This document shows positions 47,213 through 54,389 of a stretch of DNA of 64,000 nt, one piece after another. Position numbers and translations under genes: made by a program. The notes beneath the pieces were generated by a model. The model was given only the letters and a program-made list of their open reading frames with translations. It was not told the DNA's origin and ran no database searches. Each line of letters starts with the position of its first letter. Within the stretch, counting starts at the first letter, position 1. The DNA is from Bradyrhizobium sp. LTSP849. GTDB taxonomy: Bacteria; Pseudomonadota; Alphaproteobacteria; Rhizobiales; Xanthobacteraceae. Where the stretch lies: the NCBI RefSeq assembly GCF_000938255.1, contig NZ_JYMR01000053.1, positions 248,001 through 312,000 of the forward strand, read 5' to 3'.

Positions 47213-47463
47213 TTTTTTGGCAACACCTTCAAAACCTTAGCAGAAAACTCTCAGGCTGATTGACCGCGTCGTGCCAGACGTCGGTCGTTCTGCTCGTCCG
47301 GGACCGGCGGGAACGCCCGGAATCGCCTGAAAGATCACGCGAAAATCCCCCCGTCTCACAGCTGACGTAGTCAGTCCCATCCCGAATCGTCTAGGCCTGC
47401 GGGAACTTGGCAGTTTGGGAGCCCTGCGAGCTTCCGCGAGACAACCGAGGAAGGCCAGACAGC

Positions 47464-47763
47464 ATGGCGAAGAAGGCACCCAGTCCAGTCACCGTCACGC
47501 TCAAACACCTTGCGGCCGACATCGCGGAAAGCCAGGACCTCTCGAAGAAGCGCGCCGAGGCCGTCCTCACCGAGATGGTCGAACTGATCACGAGGCACCT
47601 CAAGAAGGGTGACCGTGTCCGCATCGTCGGTCTCGGTATCCTCCAGGTCCGCAAGCGCGCCGCCCGCACCGGCCGCAACCCCGCTACCGGCGAGCCCATC
47701 CACATCAAGGCCAGCAAGAAGGTCGCGTTCCGTCCGGTCAAGGAACTGAAAGAGGCGATCTGA
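47464..47763 (+). CDS. HU-family DNA-binding protein
   Basis: A 99-residue histone-like protein. It has the HU/IHF arm and signature (GDRVRIVGLGILQVRKRAAR, GRNPATGEPIHIKASKKVAF) and a Lys/Ala-rich N-terminal extension. ATG 47464 lies behind GAGGAAGG. It packages the nucleoid and shapes DNA. Monocistronic, with a terminator-like hairpin after it. Confidence 0.94.
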   Translation: MAKKAPSPVTVTLKHLAADIAESQDLSKKRAEAVLTEMVELITRHLKKGDRVRIVGLGILQVRKRAARTGRNPATGEPIHIKASKKVAFRPVKELKEAI

Positions 47764-47798
47764 CGCTACCTTTCGTTAAGCCTGATCCGCCTTCGTCC

Positions 47799-47820
47799 GG
47801 CCGCAACGCGGCCCGCTTTT
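47799..47820 (+). terminator. Terminator-like hairpin after the HU gene
   Basis: GGCCGC-AAC-GCGGCC (47799-47813) followed by CGCTTTT. Short loop and short T-run, so moderate strength. Confidence 0.55.
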
Positions 47821-47879
47821 CTGGTATACCGGTTGCTTCCCAAGACCTGCTTCCAAAAGACCCGGCGGTTTGACCAGAA

Positions 47880-49130
47880 ATGTCCTCCCTCACCTTCACG
47901 CATACCGTGACCGAGCGCTTCCTGCGCTACGTCACCATCGACACCCAGTCCGATCCGGAATCCCCGGCCTCGCCATCCACCGAGAAGCAGAAGGATCTCG
48001 GCCGCGTGCTCGTCACCGAGCTGAAGGCCATCGGCATCGCCGACGCCCATCTCGACGATTACGGCTACGTCTATGGAACGATCCCGGCCAACACACCTAA
48101 GAAGGTGCCGGTGATCTGCTTCTGCTCGCACATGGACACCTCACCCGACGTCACCGGCAAGAACGTCAAGCCGCAGGTGGTGAAGAACTATCGCGGTGGT
48201 GACATCACGCTGCCGGGCGACACCAACCAGGTGATCCGCTTCACTGAACATCCCGCGCTGAAGAACCAGATCGGCAACGACATCATCACCACCGACGGCA
48301 CCACGCTGCTGGGCGCCGACAACAAGGCCGGTGTCGCCGAGATCATGGATGCCGCGCATTTCATCATCAACAATCCGGATGTGAAGCACGGCACCATCAA
48401 GATCCTGTTCACGCCCGACGAGGAAATCGGCCGCGGCGTCGACAATGTCGACATCAAGAAGCTGGGCGCCGATTTCGGCTACACCATGGACGGCGAGAGC
48501 GCAGGCTCCGTCGAGGACGAGACCTTCTCGGCCGACGGCGCCACCATCACCATCACCGGCGTCAGCGCCCATCCCGGCTACGCCAAGGGCAAGATGGAGC
48601 ACGCGATCAAGATCGCGGCCGCGATCGTCGAGCGGCTGCCAAAGGAAGGCTGCTCGCCGGAGACGACGTCAGGCAAGCAGGGCTTTCTGCATCCGGTCGG
48701 CATCGAGGGCGCGCTGGAGCAGGCGACGCTCGCCTTCATCGTGCGCGATTTCACCGAGGAGGGATTGAAGGAGAAGGAGATCCTGCTCGAGGGCATCGTC
48801 AAGGACGTGATGAAGGACTACCCGCGCTCCACCTACAAGTTCGAGGTGCGAGAGCAGTATCGCAACATGAAGCAGGTGATCGACCGCCACCCGCACATCC
48901 TCGAATACGCCATCGAGGCGATCCGCCGCGCTGGCTTGCGCCCGATGCGCACCGCCATCCGCGGCGGCACCGACGGCTCGCGCCTCTCGTTCATGGGCCT
49001 GCCCTGCCCCAACATCTTTGCCGGCGAGCATGCGTTTCATTCGCGTCTGGAATGGGTCAGCCGGCAGGACATGGAAAAGGCGGTGCAGACGATCGTGCAC
49101 CTTGCGATGATCTGGGAGGAGAAGGCTTAG
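47880..49130 (+). CDS. pepT: Peptidase T (tripeptide aminopeptidase, M20B)
   Basis: A 416-residue cytoplasmic di-zinc aminopeptidase that removes N-terminal residues from tripeptides. Zinc and catalytic residues are seen in CSHMDTSPD, LLGADNKAGVAEIM, FTPDEEIGRGVD, GYTMDGESAGSVEDE and GEHAFHSRLEWV. Length and order are standard. It lies alone between the HU gene and a small cysteine-rich gene. Confidence 0.94.
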   Translation: MSSLTFTHTVTERFLRYVTIDTQSDPESPASPSTEKQKDLGRVLVTELKAIGIADAHLDDYGYVYGTIPANTPKKVPVICFCSHMDTSPDVTGKNVKPQVVKNYRGGDITLPGDTNQVIRFTEHPALKNQIGNDIITTDGTTLLGADNKAGVAEIMDAAHFIINNPDVKHGTIKILFTPDEEIGRGVDNVDIKKLGADFGYTMDGESAGSVEDETFSADGATITITGVSAHPGYAKGKMEHAIKIAAAIVERLPKEGCSPETTSGKQGFLHPVGIEGALEQATLAFIVRDFTEEGLKEKEILLEGIVKDVMKDYPRSTYKFEVREQYRNMKQVIDRHPHILEYAIEAIRRAGLRPMRTAIRGGTDGSRLSFMGLPCPNIFAGEHAFHSRLEWVSRQDMEKAVQTIVHLAMIWEEKA

Positions 49131-49203
49131 GGCTGCCCGGCAGGTTCTCCCGAGCCGACGACGAATGAAGGCAGGTGCCGTGGCGACTTGGAGTTCATCG
49201 CGA

Positions 49204-49404
49204 ATGCAGTTGGAATCGACGCTGACCTGTCCGGAATGCGGCCATCGAGCGCACGAGGCCATGCCGACGGATGCCTGCCAATTTTTTTATGACTGCAAGG
49301 GCTGCGGCAAGCGACTGAAACCGAACGCCGGCGATTGCTGCGTATTCTGCTCTTTCGGATCGGTGCCCTGTCCACCGATCCAGGCCGGCGATTGCTGCTC
49401 GTAG
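49204..49404 (+). CDS. GDCCVxC-domain protein
   Basis: A 66-residue Cys-rich protein. It opens with a CPECGH knuckle, has a second CKGCGKRLK, and the defining GDCCVFCSFGSVPCPPIQ, followed by GDCCS. This family is known in both selenocysteine and cysteine forms; here all positions are Cys. Likely metal or redox binding, role unknown. ATG 49204 is preferred to 49165 because residues before it look non-coding. Confidence 0.8.
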   Translation: MQLESTLTCPECGHRAHEAMPTDACQFFYDCKGCGKRLKPNAGDCCVFCSFGSVPCPPIQAGDCCS

Positions 49405-49460
49405 ATTGCGGCGAATAAGGCCAATGCGTACTCCAAAGCCACCGAACTGAAGCGCGCCGA

Positions 49461-50084
49461 CTATTCTAGTCTGAGGAAGGTACTGAACTGAAAGTTCTGG
49501 ACCGACTCCCACGGCGTCTTGTGCTGGTGTCGGCGGGTGTCCTTCAGTATGAACGCGGAACCGAGCAACACGCCGATCGTGTCGGCACTATGTCGCGTCA
49601 CCGGCAAGCCGCTGCACTTCTCAGGTCCGTCGAGCGCGAACGTGCCAATGATCGCGTATCCACCGACCTTCAGTCCATGCCGAAGCCGTTCGATGTAAGC
49701 GGCTTGCTCCTCGGACGTGTTGAGAAAGTGGAAAGCTGCCCGGTCGTGCCATACATCGTACGTCGTCGCCGGACGCCACGCGGTGACGTCTGCGACAATC
49801 CATTTCACCCAATCGGCATCGCGACCAAGTCGCTCACGCGCCGCCGCGAGTGCCGCGGTCGACAGATCGAGCACCGTGACATCCCGGTGTCCCATGGCCA
49901 GCAGCGCGTCGACCAGCCGCGATGCGCCTCCTCCAATATCTACGATCGCGGACGACTTGGTGGCACCCGTGAGAGCAATGAGGTCGAGCGAGGGCGCCGG
50001 GTTTTCCTGAAACCAGCTGACCTGGCGCTCGCTCTTGGTCTCATATACGTTTTCCCAATGAGTCCGTCGGTCGGAATTGGTCAT
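49461..50084 (-). CDS. Class I SAM-dependent methyltransferase
   Basis: A 207-residue soluble methyltransferase. Motif I is AIVDIGGGASRLVDALL, motif II VTVLDLSTAALAAARERLG, and a later VWHDRAAFHFL segment matches small-molecule methyltransferases of the TehB/thiopurine type. ATG 50084 lies behind GGGAGAGAG. Convergent with the GDCCVxC gene. The substrate is unknown; the metal-resistance island next to it allows, but does not prove, a role with metalloids. Confidence 0.87.
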   Translation of the reverse strand: MTNSDRRTHWENVYETKSERQVSWFQENPAPSLDLIALTGATKSSAIVDIGGGASRLVDALLAMGHRDVTVLDLSTAALAAARERLGRDADWVKWIVADVTAWRPATTYDVWHDRAAFHFLNTSEEQAAYIERLRHGLKVGGYAIIGTFALDGPEKCSGLPVTRHSADTIGVLLGSAFILKDTRRHQHKTPWESVQNFQFSTFLRLE

Positions 50085-50150
50085 GGCTCTCTCCCGATGC
50101 CCCCCGATCCTAGAAAACGAGCCGGGCGCAAAATAATCGCTTCTGTCCAT

Positions 50151-50175
50151 GGAACGATCCAGCACAAGGCACGTT
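50151..50175 (+). promoter_or_regulatory. EcfG-type (general stress response) promoter
   Basis: GGAAC (50151-50155) and CGTT (50172-50175) are separated by exactly 16 bases, matching the alphaproteobacterial EcfG consensus GGAAC-N16/17-CGTT. It points into the metal island. Transcription should start near 50180-50185. Confidence 0.65.
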
Positions 50176-50179
50176 GGCG

Positions 50180-50249
50180 ATCCAAGTCCCAAGGATAGAG
50201 ATTGTGAGCACAAAGGCCTCAGCCGGTCAGCCCCGGGCTGGGGCCTTTT
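50180..50249 (+). ncRNA. Candidate small RNA or attenuated leader from the EcfG-type promoter
   Basis: From the predicted start to the terminator is about 70 bases. The stretch also contains a 41-codon frame from GTG 50204 (AAGGA upstream) that runs through the hairpin and ends at 50329, overlapping the next gene start. So the element may be a stress-induced small RNA or a leader whose translation decides readthrough. Confidence 0.4.
50212..50249 (+). terminator. Rho-independent terminator upstream of the metal island
   Basis: AAAGGCC (50212-50218) pairs with GGCC-TTTT (50242-50249), with further pairing of CAGCC against GGCTG inside. Located between the EcfG-type promoter and the exported protein gene at 50320. 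Confidence 0.7.
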
Positions 50250-50259
50250 CGCGTCTCGC

Positions 50260-50786
50260 TGGCCAAATTGTGATGGCGGCCCGGTTTACGGGTTCCGTCC
50301 CGGCATGCGACAAGGACACATGCTCCTGAAACGGTTCGCCAATGCTGTGGCGATGCTGCTGGTCGCGTCCGGGCTCCTGCTCGCGCCGCTGGCAACGCCT
50401 GTGCTTGCCGCGCCCGTCTCCGGCATGACGGATGCGGCCATGCCGACGATGTCCACCGACATGCCCTGCTGTCCAGATCAGAGCAAGGATTGCCAGTCCT
50501 GCCCTGTCCTTGCGCTGTGCCTGCTCAGCATCTCTCTGCCAGCCCCTTCCGGCATCGCATCGTTGATCGCCCGTAATCCGTTGCAGCGTGCGCCCGCCGT
50601 AAACGATGACCTCCTGATCGACGGACTGGGCGCTAATCCGCCGGACCATCCCCCTCGAACCCTCGTCTGATCGGCGCATCCGCGCCGGACTGGAGACGCG
50701 CGGCTGAAGGCAGCGCGCGCCGTCTCGTGCCGTCCCCATCAGACACTATCGAGGAACTACATCATGACGACGTTGAACGTCGCGTG
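50260..50786 (+). repeat. Direct duplication, copy A (second copy 51951-52564)
   Basis: The two stretches align from a shared GGCCAAAT leader, through an exported-protein gene with nearly identical signal-peptide DNA, to the segment around the next start codon (CATCGAGGAA or TATCGAGGAA, then AACGTCGCG). Copy A is shorter in the middle of the coding part. An ECF sigma gene and a small gene lie between the copies. Confidence 0.75.
50320..50670 (+). CDS. Cys/Met-containing exported protein, copy A
   Basis: A 116-residue protein. Signal peptide (MLLKRFANAVAMLLVASGLL and on) with cleavage near VLA-AP. Then a Met-rich stretch, the cysteine cluster PCCPDQSKDCQSCPVLALC, a hydrophobic segment, and a conserved end DDLLIDGLGANPPDHPPRT. 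Met plus Cys clusters in a periplasmic protein next to a Cus-type pump suggest copper binding. The second copy at 52011 is clearly paralogous. A start five codons earlier (50305) is possible. I know no characterised member. Confidence 0.7.
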   Translation: MLLKRFANAVAMLLVASGLLLAPLATPVLAAPVSGMTDAAMPTMSTDMPCCPDQSKDCQSCPVLALCLLSISLPAPSGIASLIARNPLQRAPAVNDDLLIDGLGANPPDHPPRTLV

Positions 50787-50835
50787 CCGTCACTGCCGTG
50801 GAACACACCTCCGCCTGGAGGTCGACAAGGCATGA
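50764..50835 (+). CDS. 23-codon leader ORF coupled to the ECF sigma gene, probably a gene remnant
   Basis: ATG 50764 follows GAGGA and encodes MTTLNVACRHCRGTHLRLEV to DKA, stopping at TGA 50833 that overlaps the sigma ATG (50832). Its first codons and upstream DNA match the start of the YtkA/FixH-like gene in duplication copy B, so it looks like a truncated copy now serving as a coupled leader. It contains a CRHC motif. Confidence 0.4.
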   Translation: MTTLNVACRHCRGTHLRLEVDKA

Positions 50836-51386
50836 CGCAATCCCAGGAAACCGAGTTCAAGGCCTTGGTGTTGCGCAGCCATTATGGCGACCCGGCCGCC
50901 TACCGCACGCTTCTCTCCAGGCTAGCTCCGCGCCTGCGCGCCTACCATAAGCGCAAACTGACGATGGCCGGGCGCGGCGTCGAGGAAGCGGAAGATCTGG
51001 TGCAGGAAACCCTGCTGGCCATTCACCTCAAGCGTCACACCTACGATCCCGATGCGCTGTTCACACCCTGGCTTCACGCCATCGCGCGCTACAAGCTCAT
51101 CGACCACCTTCGCCGTGGTAGGGCATCGGTACGCGAGGTGCCAATCGACGAATATCACGACCTGATGGCCGCCGATGATCACGTTGCCCGCGAATGCACG
51201 CGCGATATGGCCACATTGCTCGACCGGCTTCCAACACAGATGCGGCTCGCGATCGAGTCCGTGAAGCTCGAGGGCAAAACCGTGTCCGAGACCGCCACAC
51301 GTTATGGCATGTCGGAATCGAACGTGAAGATCAGCATCCATCGTGGCCTGAAGGCGCTGGCTGCTCTCATTGCAAGGCGGGATTGA
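50832..51386 (+). CDS. ECF-type RNA polymerase sigma factor
   Basis: A 184-residue sigma factor with region 2 (ALVLRSHYGDPAAYRTLLSR, EEAEDLVQETLLAIHLKRH, WLHAIARYKLIDHLRR) and region 4 (LLDRLPTQMRLAIESVKLEG, YGMSESNVKISIHRGLKAL). It resembles the SigF/NrsF-type ECF group of Alphaproteobacteria. Members usually precede a DUF1109 membrane anti-sigma gene; none is found here. Context suggests it controls the metal-handling genes around it. Confidence 0.88.
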   Translation: MTQSQETEFKALVLRSHYGDPAAYRTLLSRLAPRLRAYHKRKLTMAGRGVEEAEDLVQETLLAIHLKRHTYDPDALFTPWLHAIARYKLIDHLRRGRASVREVPIDEYHDLMAADDHVARECTRDMATLLDRLPTQMRLAIESVKLEGKTVSETATRYGMSESNVKISIHRGLKALAALIARRD

Positions 51387-51410
51387 TTTCCCTCGCATGG
51401 ACAACCTATT

Positions 51411-51441
51411 AACCGCCGCGATCGGGACCATCGCGGTGGTT
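51411..51441 (+). terminator. Strong hairpin after the sigma gene
   Basis: AACCGCCGCGAT (51411-51422) pairs with ATCGCGGTGGTT (51430-51441), 12 pairs with one G-T, 7-base loop. No T-run follows, so it may be a processing or stabilising hairpin rather than a classic terminator. Confidence 0.45.
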
Positions 51442-51548
51442 TCGCGCCTCGCTTCACCTTGGCGTGAGGATGTAACCCGATGACGAAAAGCTCCGAACTC
51501 GTTTTCAGAGGCCGCACGGAGCGCGCTTCGACGAACAAGGAGCCAACA

Positions 51549-51839
51549 ATGTCTACGCGGTTCACCAAGCCCGTTCTTGCGTTTTCCGTCCTCGCATCGC
51601 TGATGGCGTCGGCAACTGCCAATGCAGGCACGACGATTTCCGATCAACGATACTGGCCGAATGAGGTCGGCTCCGGGTCGTATCATGCCCGCACCACCCA
51701 ACATCCAGCGCACGATGCTTTCGCCGCAGCTGGAACGGCCATCTCGCCCGCGATGTCCGCACCGCGCGACATTGACGCTTCGGCCACACGCTATGTGGGC
51801 GGCCCCAAATCCTCGATCGCACCGTCACGAGGCTTTTAG
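51549..51839 (+). CDS. Small exported protein of unknown function
   Basis: A 96-residue protein; ATG 51549 follows AAGGAG. Signal peptide to about residue 26 (ATANA-GT), then a polar, His/Tyr/Ser-containing mature part (DQRYWPNEVGSGSYHARTT, HPAHDAFAAAG) with no Cys. No family recognised. It lies between the ECF sigma gene and exported-protein copy B and may be a target or partner of the sigma factor. Confidence 0.6.
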   Translation: MSTRFTKPVLAFSVLASLMASATANAGTTISDQRYWPNEVGSGSYHARTTQHPAHDAFAAAGTAISPAMSAPRDIDASATRYVGGPKSSIAPSRGF

Positions 51840-51950
51840 CGCGGCGCGCCGTCCGCTAGATGCGCGTGCGGGACAGAACGCCTAGCGCGCTGGTGATTTG
51901 ATTGTCGTTAACGATCTCTCCCCCAGAGAAAGCCGGTGATGTCCCGTCCA

Positions 51951-52564
51951 TGGCCAAATCGTGATAGTGAGCCAATTTGCGGGTTCCGCGGTAACGTGCG
52001 ACAATAATCGATGCTTCTGAAACGGTTCGCCAACGCTGTGGTAGTGCTGCTGGTCGCGTCCGGGCTCCTGCTCGCGCCGCTGGCAACCCCTGTGCTTGCC
52101 GGACCTGCTTCGGGCGCCTCGCACGATATGCCGGGGATGTCCGATGACCTGCAAGCCCTGTCGGATGGCACTCAGACCATGGCTGACGACATGCCCTGCT
52201 GCCCGGACCAAACCGGGATCAAGGATTGCGGGTCGTGCCCGTTCGTGGCGCTGTGTCTGCTGAGCATCTCTCTCCCCGCCCCGTCCGGCGCCATGGCATT
52301 GATCGAGCGCCACGCCCGGCACAATTCGCTCGCGCTGAGCGATGATCTCCTGATCGACGGGCTCGGCGCCAAGCCTCCCGACCATCCCCCTCGAACCCTG
52401 GCCTGACCGGCGCTCACGCGCCTGATGAATGTGCGCGTCGGAGCCGACGCGCGCATCGCTGCCTGCCGTCTTGCCGCGCGTCACGCCCTGTGGCGTGCAG
52501 TCCTGGCGGCCCCATCAGACCCATCGAGGAATTGAAATCATGAAGATGTCCAACGTCGCGCGCG
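51951..52564 (+). repeat. Direct duplication, copy B (first copy 50260-50786)
   Basis: This copy keeps the exported-protein gene and, downstream, the full YtkA/FixH-like gene start. The signal-peptide stretch CTGGTCGCGTCCGGGCTCCT is identical in both copies, which points to a fairly recent duplication or gene conversion. Confidence 0.75.
52011..52406 (+). CDS. Cys/Met-containing exported protein, copy B
   Basis: A 131-residue paralogue of the 50320 product. Signal peptide, a Met/Asp/His stretch (SHDMPGMSDDLQALSDG, QTMADDMPCC), cysteine cluster CCPDQTGIKDCGSCPFVALC, hydrophobic segment and the shared end DDLLIDGLGAKPPDHPPRT. The Met/His stretch is longer than in copy A. Likely a periplasmic copper-binding protein feeding or guarding the downstream pump; this is inference. 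Confidence 0.7.
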   Translation: MLLKRFANAVVVLLVASGLLLAPLATPVLAGPASGASHDMPGMSDDLQALSDGTQTMADDMPCCPDQTGIKDCGSCPFVALCLLSISLPAPSGAMALIERHARHNSLALSDDLLIDGLGAKPPDHPPRTLA

Positions 52565-52938
52565 CCGCCATGGCCGCGCTGATCGGTGCTGCCGTTGCGG
52601 GCACCGCCCATGCCGAAATCAAGAACTACGAATTCCAGCTCGTTCAACCGACCATCAAGGCCGGAGCCGATCGCATCGTGACAGTGCGACTGGTCGACAA
52701 GACCTCCGGCAAGGCGGTGCCCGATGCGGTGATCTTCGCCAGCCGGCTCGACATGACGCCGGACGGCATGCAGGAGATGGCCACCAAGGTCACGCCGATG
52801 CCGGGCACCGAACCCGGCACCTATCGTTTCAAGGCGACCTTCGGCATGGCCGGGCGCTGGCAGCTCTCGCTCGGCGCCAAGGTGCAGGGCGAAACCGGGA
52901 CGGTCGAAAACAAACTCGTCGTCACGGCCGAGAAATGA
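52540..52938 (+). CDS. YtkA/FixH-like exported protein
   Basis: A 132-residue protein. ATG 52540 follows GAGGA. Signal peptide to AHA-EI (about residue 25), then a small beta-sandwich with several Met (SRLDMTPDGMQEMATKVTPM) and TYRFKATFGMAGRWQLSLG, the pattern of YtkA-like domains. Its last codons overlap the CusB start (ATGA). Such proteins often precede Cus pumps and may pass copper; the function is inferred. Confidence 0.78.
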   Translation: MKMSNVARAAMAALIGAAVAGTAHAEIKNYEFQLVQPTIKAGADRIVTVRLVDKTSGKAVPDAVIFASRLDMTPDGMQEMATKVTPMPGTEPGTYRFKATFGMAGRWQLSLGAKVQGETGTVENKLVVTAEK

Positions 52939-54389
52939 ACCGCGCCAGCCTTGTGAGCACTGCCGCTGCGATGATCGCAGCGGCAGGTGTCGCGCTATTC
53001 GCCGCCGGCGCCATGCCGCGACAGCCGGACGTCAGCGAATTTATATCCACTGCGAACGCAGCGGACATAAATGACCCGATCTACTATCAGGACCCTGACG
53101 GCAAGCCGTTCTATTCGTCGACGCCAAAGAGAACGCCGGACGACCGAGACTATCGCGCTGTCCCCGCGAGCGCCGATATCAGCTTCGATGAGCCGGGCTC
53201 GCCGCCGGAGATGAACGCGGCCGAGACCAAGGGCGATCGCAAGATCAAATATTACCGCAACCCGATGGGCCTGCCCGATACGTCGCCGACGCCGAAGAAG
53301 GACTCGATGGGGATGGACTACATCCCCGTCTACGAGGGCGAGGACAGCGACGACGGCTCGGTGAAACTGTCGCCCGGCAAGATCCAGCGCAGCGGGGTCA
53401 AGTCCGAGCCGGCCGAACTGCGCCGGCTCCGGACGCTGGTTCGCGCGCCCGGCACGATCCAGCTCGACGAGCGGCGCATCTCGGTGGTCGCCATGCGCGC
53501 CGAAAGCTTTGTGCAGAAGGTCGCAGACGTCACCACCGGCAGCCGCGTGGCAAAAGGGCAGCCGCTGATGGATATCTATAGTCCGGCGGTGTCGTCCGCG
53601 GCGGCCGAGTATCTCGCGACCATCACCTCGAAGGCGACCGCAGGCATCGAGCCCTATGGCCGGGGCTCCCGGCAGCGGCTGGTCAATCTCGACGTCCCCG
53701 AACCCATCATCGCCGAGATGGAGAAAAATCATTCGGTACCGATCACGATCCAATGGTCGTCCCCGCGTGCCGGCATCGTGCTCCAGCGCAACGCGATCGA
53801 GGGCATGCGCGCCCAGCCCGGCGACGTGCTGTTTCGTATCGCCGACATCGCGGTGGTGTGGGCCACGGTCGACGTCGCCGAGCGCGACCTCGGCAGCATC
53901 GCCGTCGGCCAGCCCCTGACGGTACGGGCGCGCAGCTATCCCGGCCGGGATTTTGACGGCCGGATCAGCGTCATCTATCCGCAGGTGAACAGGGAGACGC
54001 GCACCGCGCGGGTGCGGATTGAGCTCGCCAACGCCGATTCTGCGCTGCTTCCAGACATGTATGTCGATGCCGAAATCGATACCGGCAATCCGGCATCGGT
54101 CGTCGCGGTTGCCGAGAGCGCGGTGCTCGACACTGGCAGCCGGCAGGCCGTTCTCATCGACAAAGGCCAGGGCCGCTTCGAAACACGCGAGGTCAAACTC
54201 GGCCGGCGCGGCGGCGGTTACGTCGAGATCCGACAGGGTCTTGCCGAGGGAGAAGCGGTCGTCACCTCCGCCAACTTCCTGATCGATGCCGAAAGCAACC
54301 TGAAAGCCGCACTCAAGGGGTTCTCTGAATCCGATCACGCGCAAGGAACTAATAGCGCCAGCGACAACACGATCGGAGCCAAGCCATGA
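52935..54389 (+). CDS. cusB: RND efflux periplasmic adaptor, CusB-like
   Basis: A 484-residue membrane-fusion protein. After an N-terminal signal/anchor there are two heavy-metal-binding-like modules, DPIYYQDPDGKPFYSSTPK and KYYRNPMGLPDTSPTPKKDS followed by MGMDYIPVY, the second keeping the functional Met residues of CusB. Then come the barrel-sandwich and beta-barrel domains (APGTIQLDERRISVVAMRAE, ADIAVVWATVDVAERDLGSI). It links an inner-membrane pump to an outer-membrane channel. It overlaps cusA by 4 bases. Confidence 0.88.
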   Translation: MNRASLVSTAAAMIAAAGVALFAAGAMPRQPDVSEFISTANAADINDPIYYQDPDGKPFYSSTPKRTPDDRDYRAVPASADISFDEPGSPPEMNAAETKGDRKIKYYRNPMGLPDTSPTPKKDSMGMDYIPVYEGEDSDDGSVKLSPGKIQRSGVKSEPAELRRLRTLVRAPGTIQLDERRISVVAMRAESFVQKVADVTTGSRVAKGQPLMDIYSPAVSSAAAEYLATITSKATAGIEPYGRGSRQRLVNLDVPEPIIAEMEKNHSVPITIQWSSPRAGIVLQRNAIEGMRAQPGDVLFRIADIAVVWATVDVAERDLGSIAVGQPLTVRARSYPGRDFDGRISVIYPQVNRETRTARVRIELANADSALLPDMYVDAEIDTGNPASVVAVAESAVLDTGSRQAVLIDKGQGRFETREVKLGRRGGGYVEIRQGLAEGEAVVTSANFLIDAESNLKAALKGFSESDHAQGTNSASDNTIGAKP

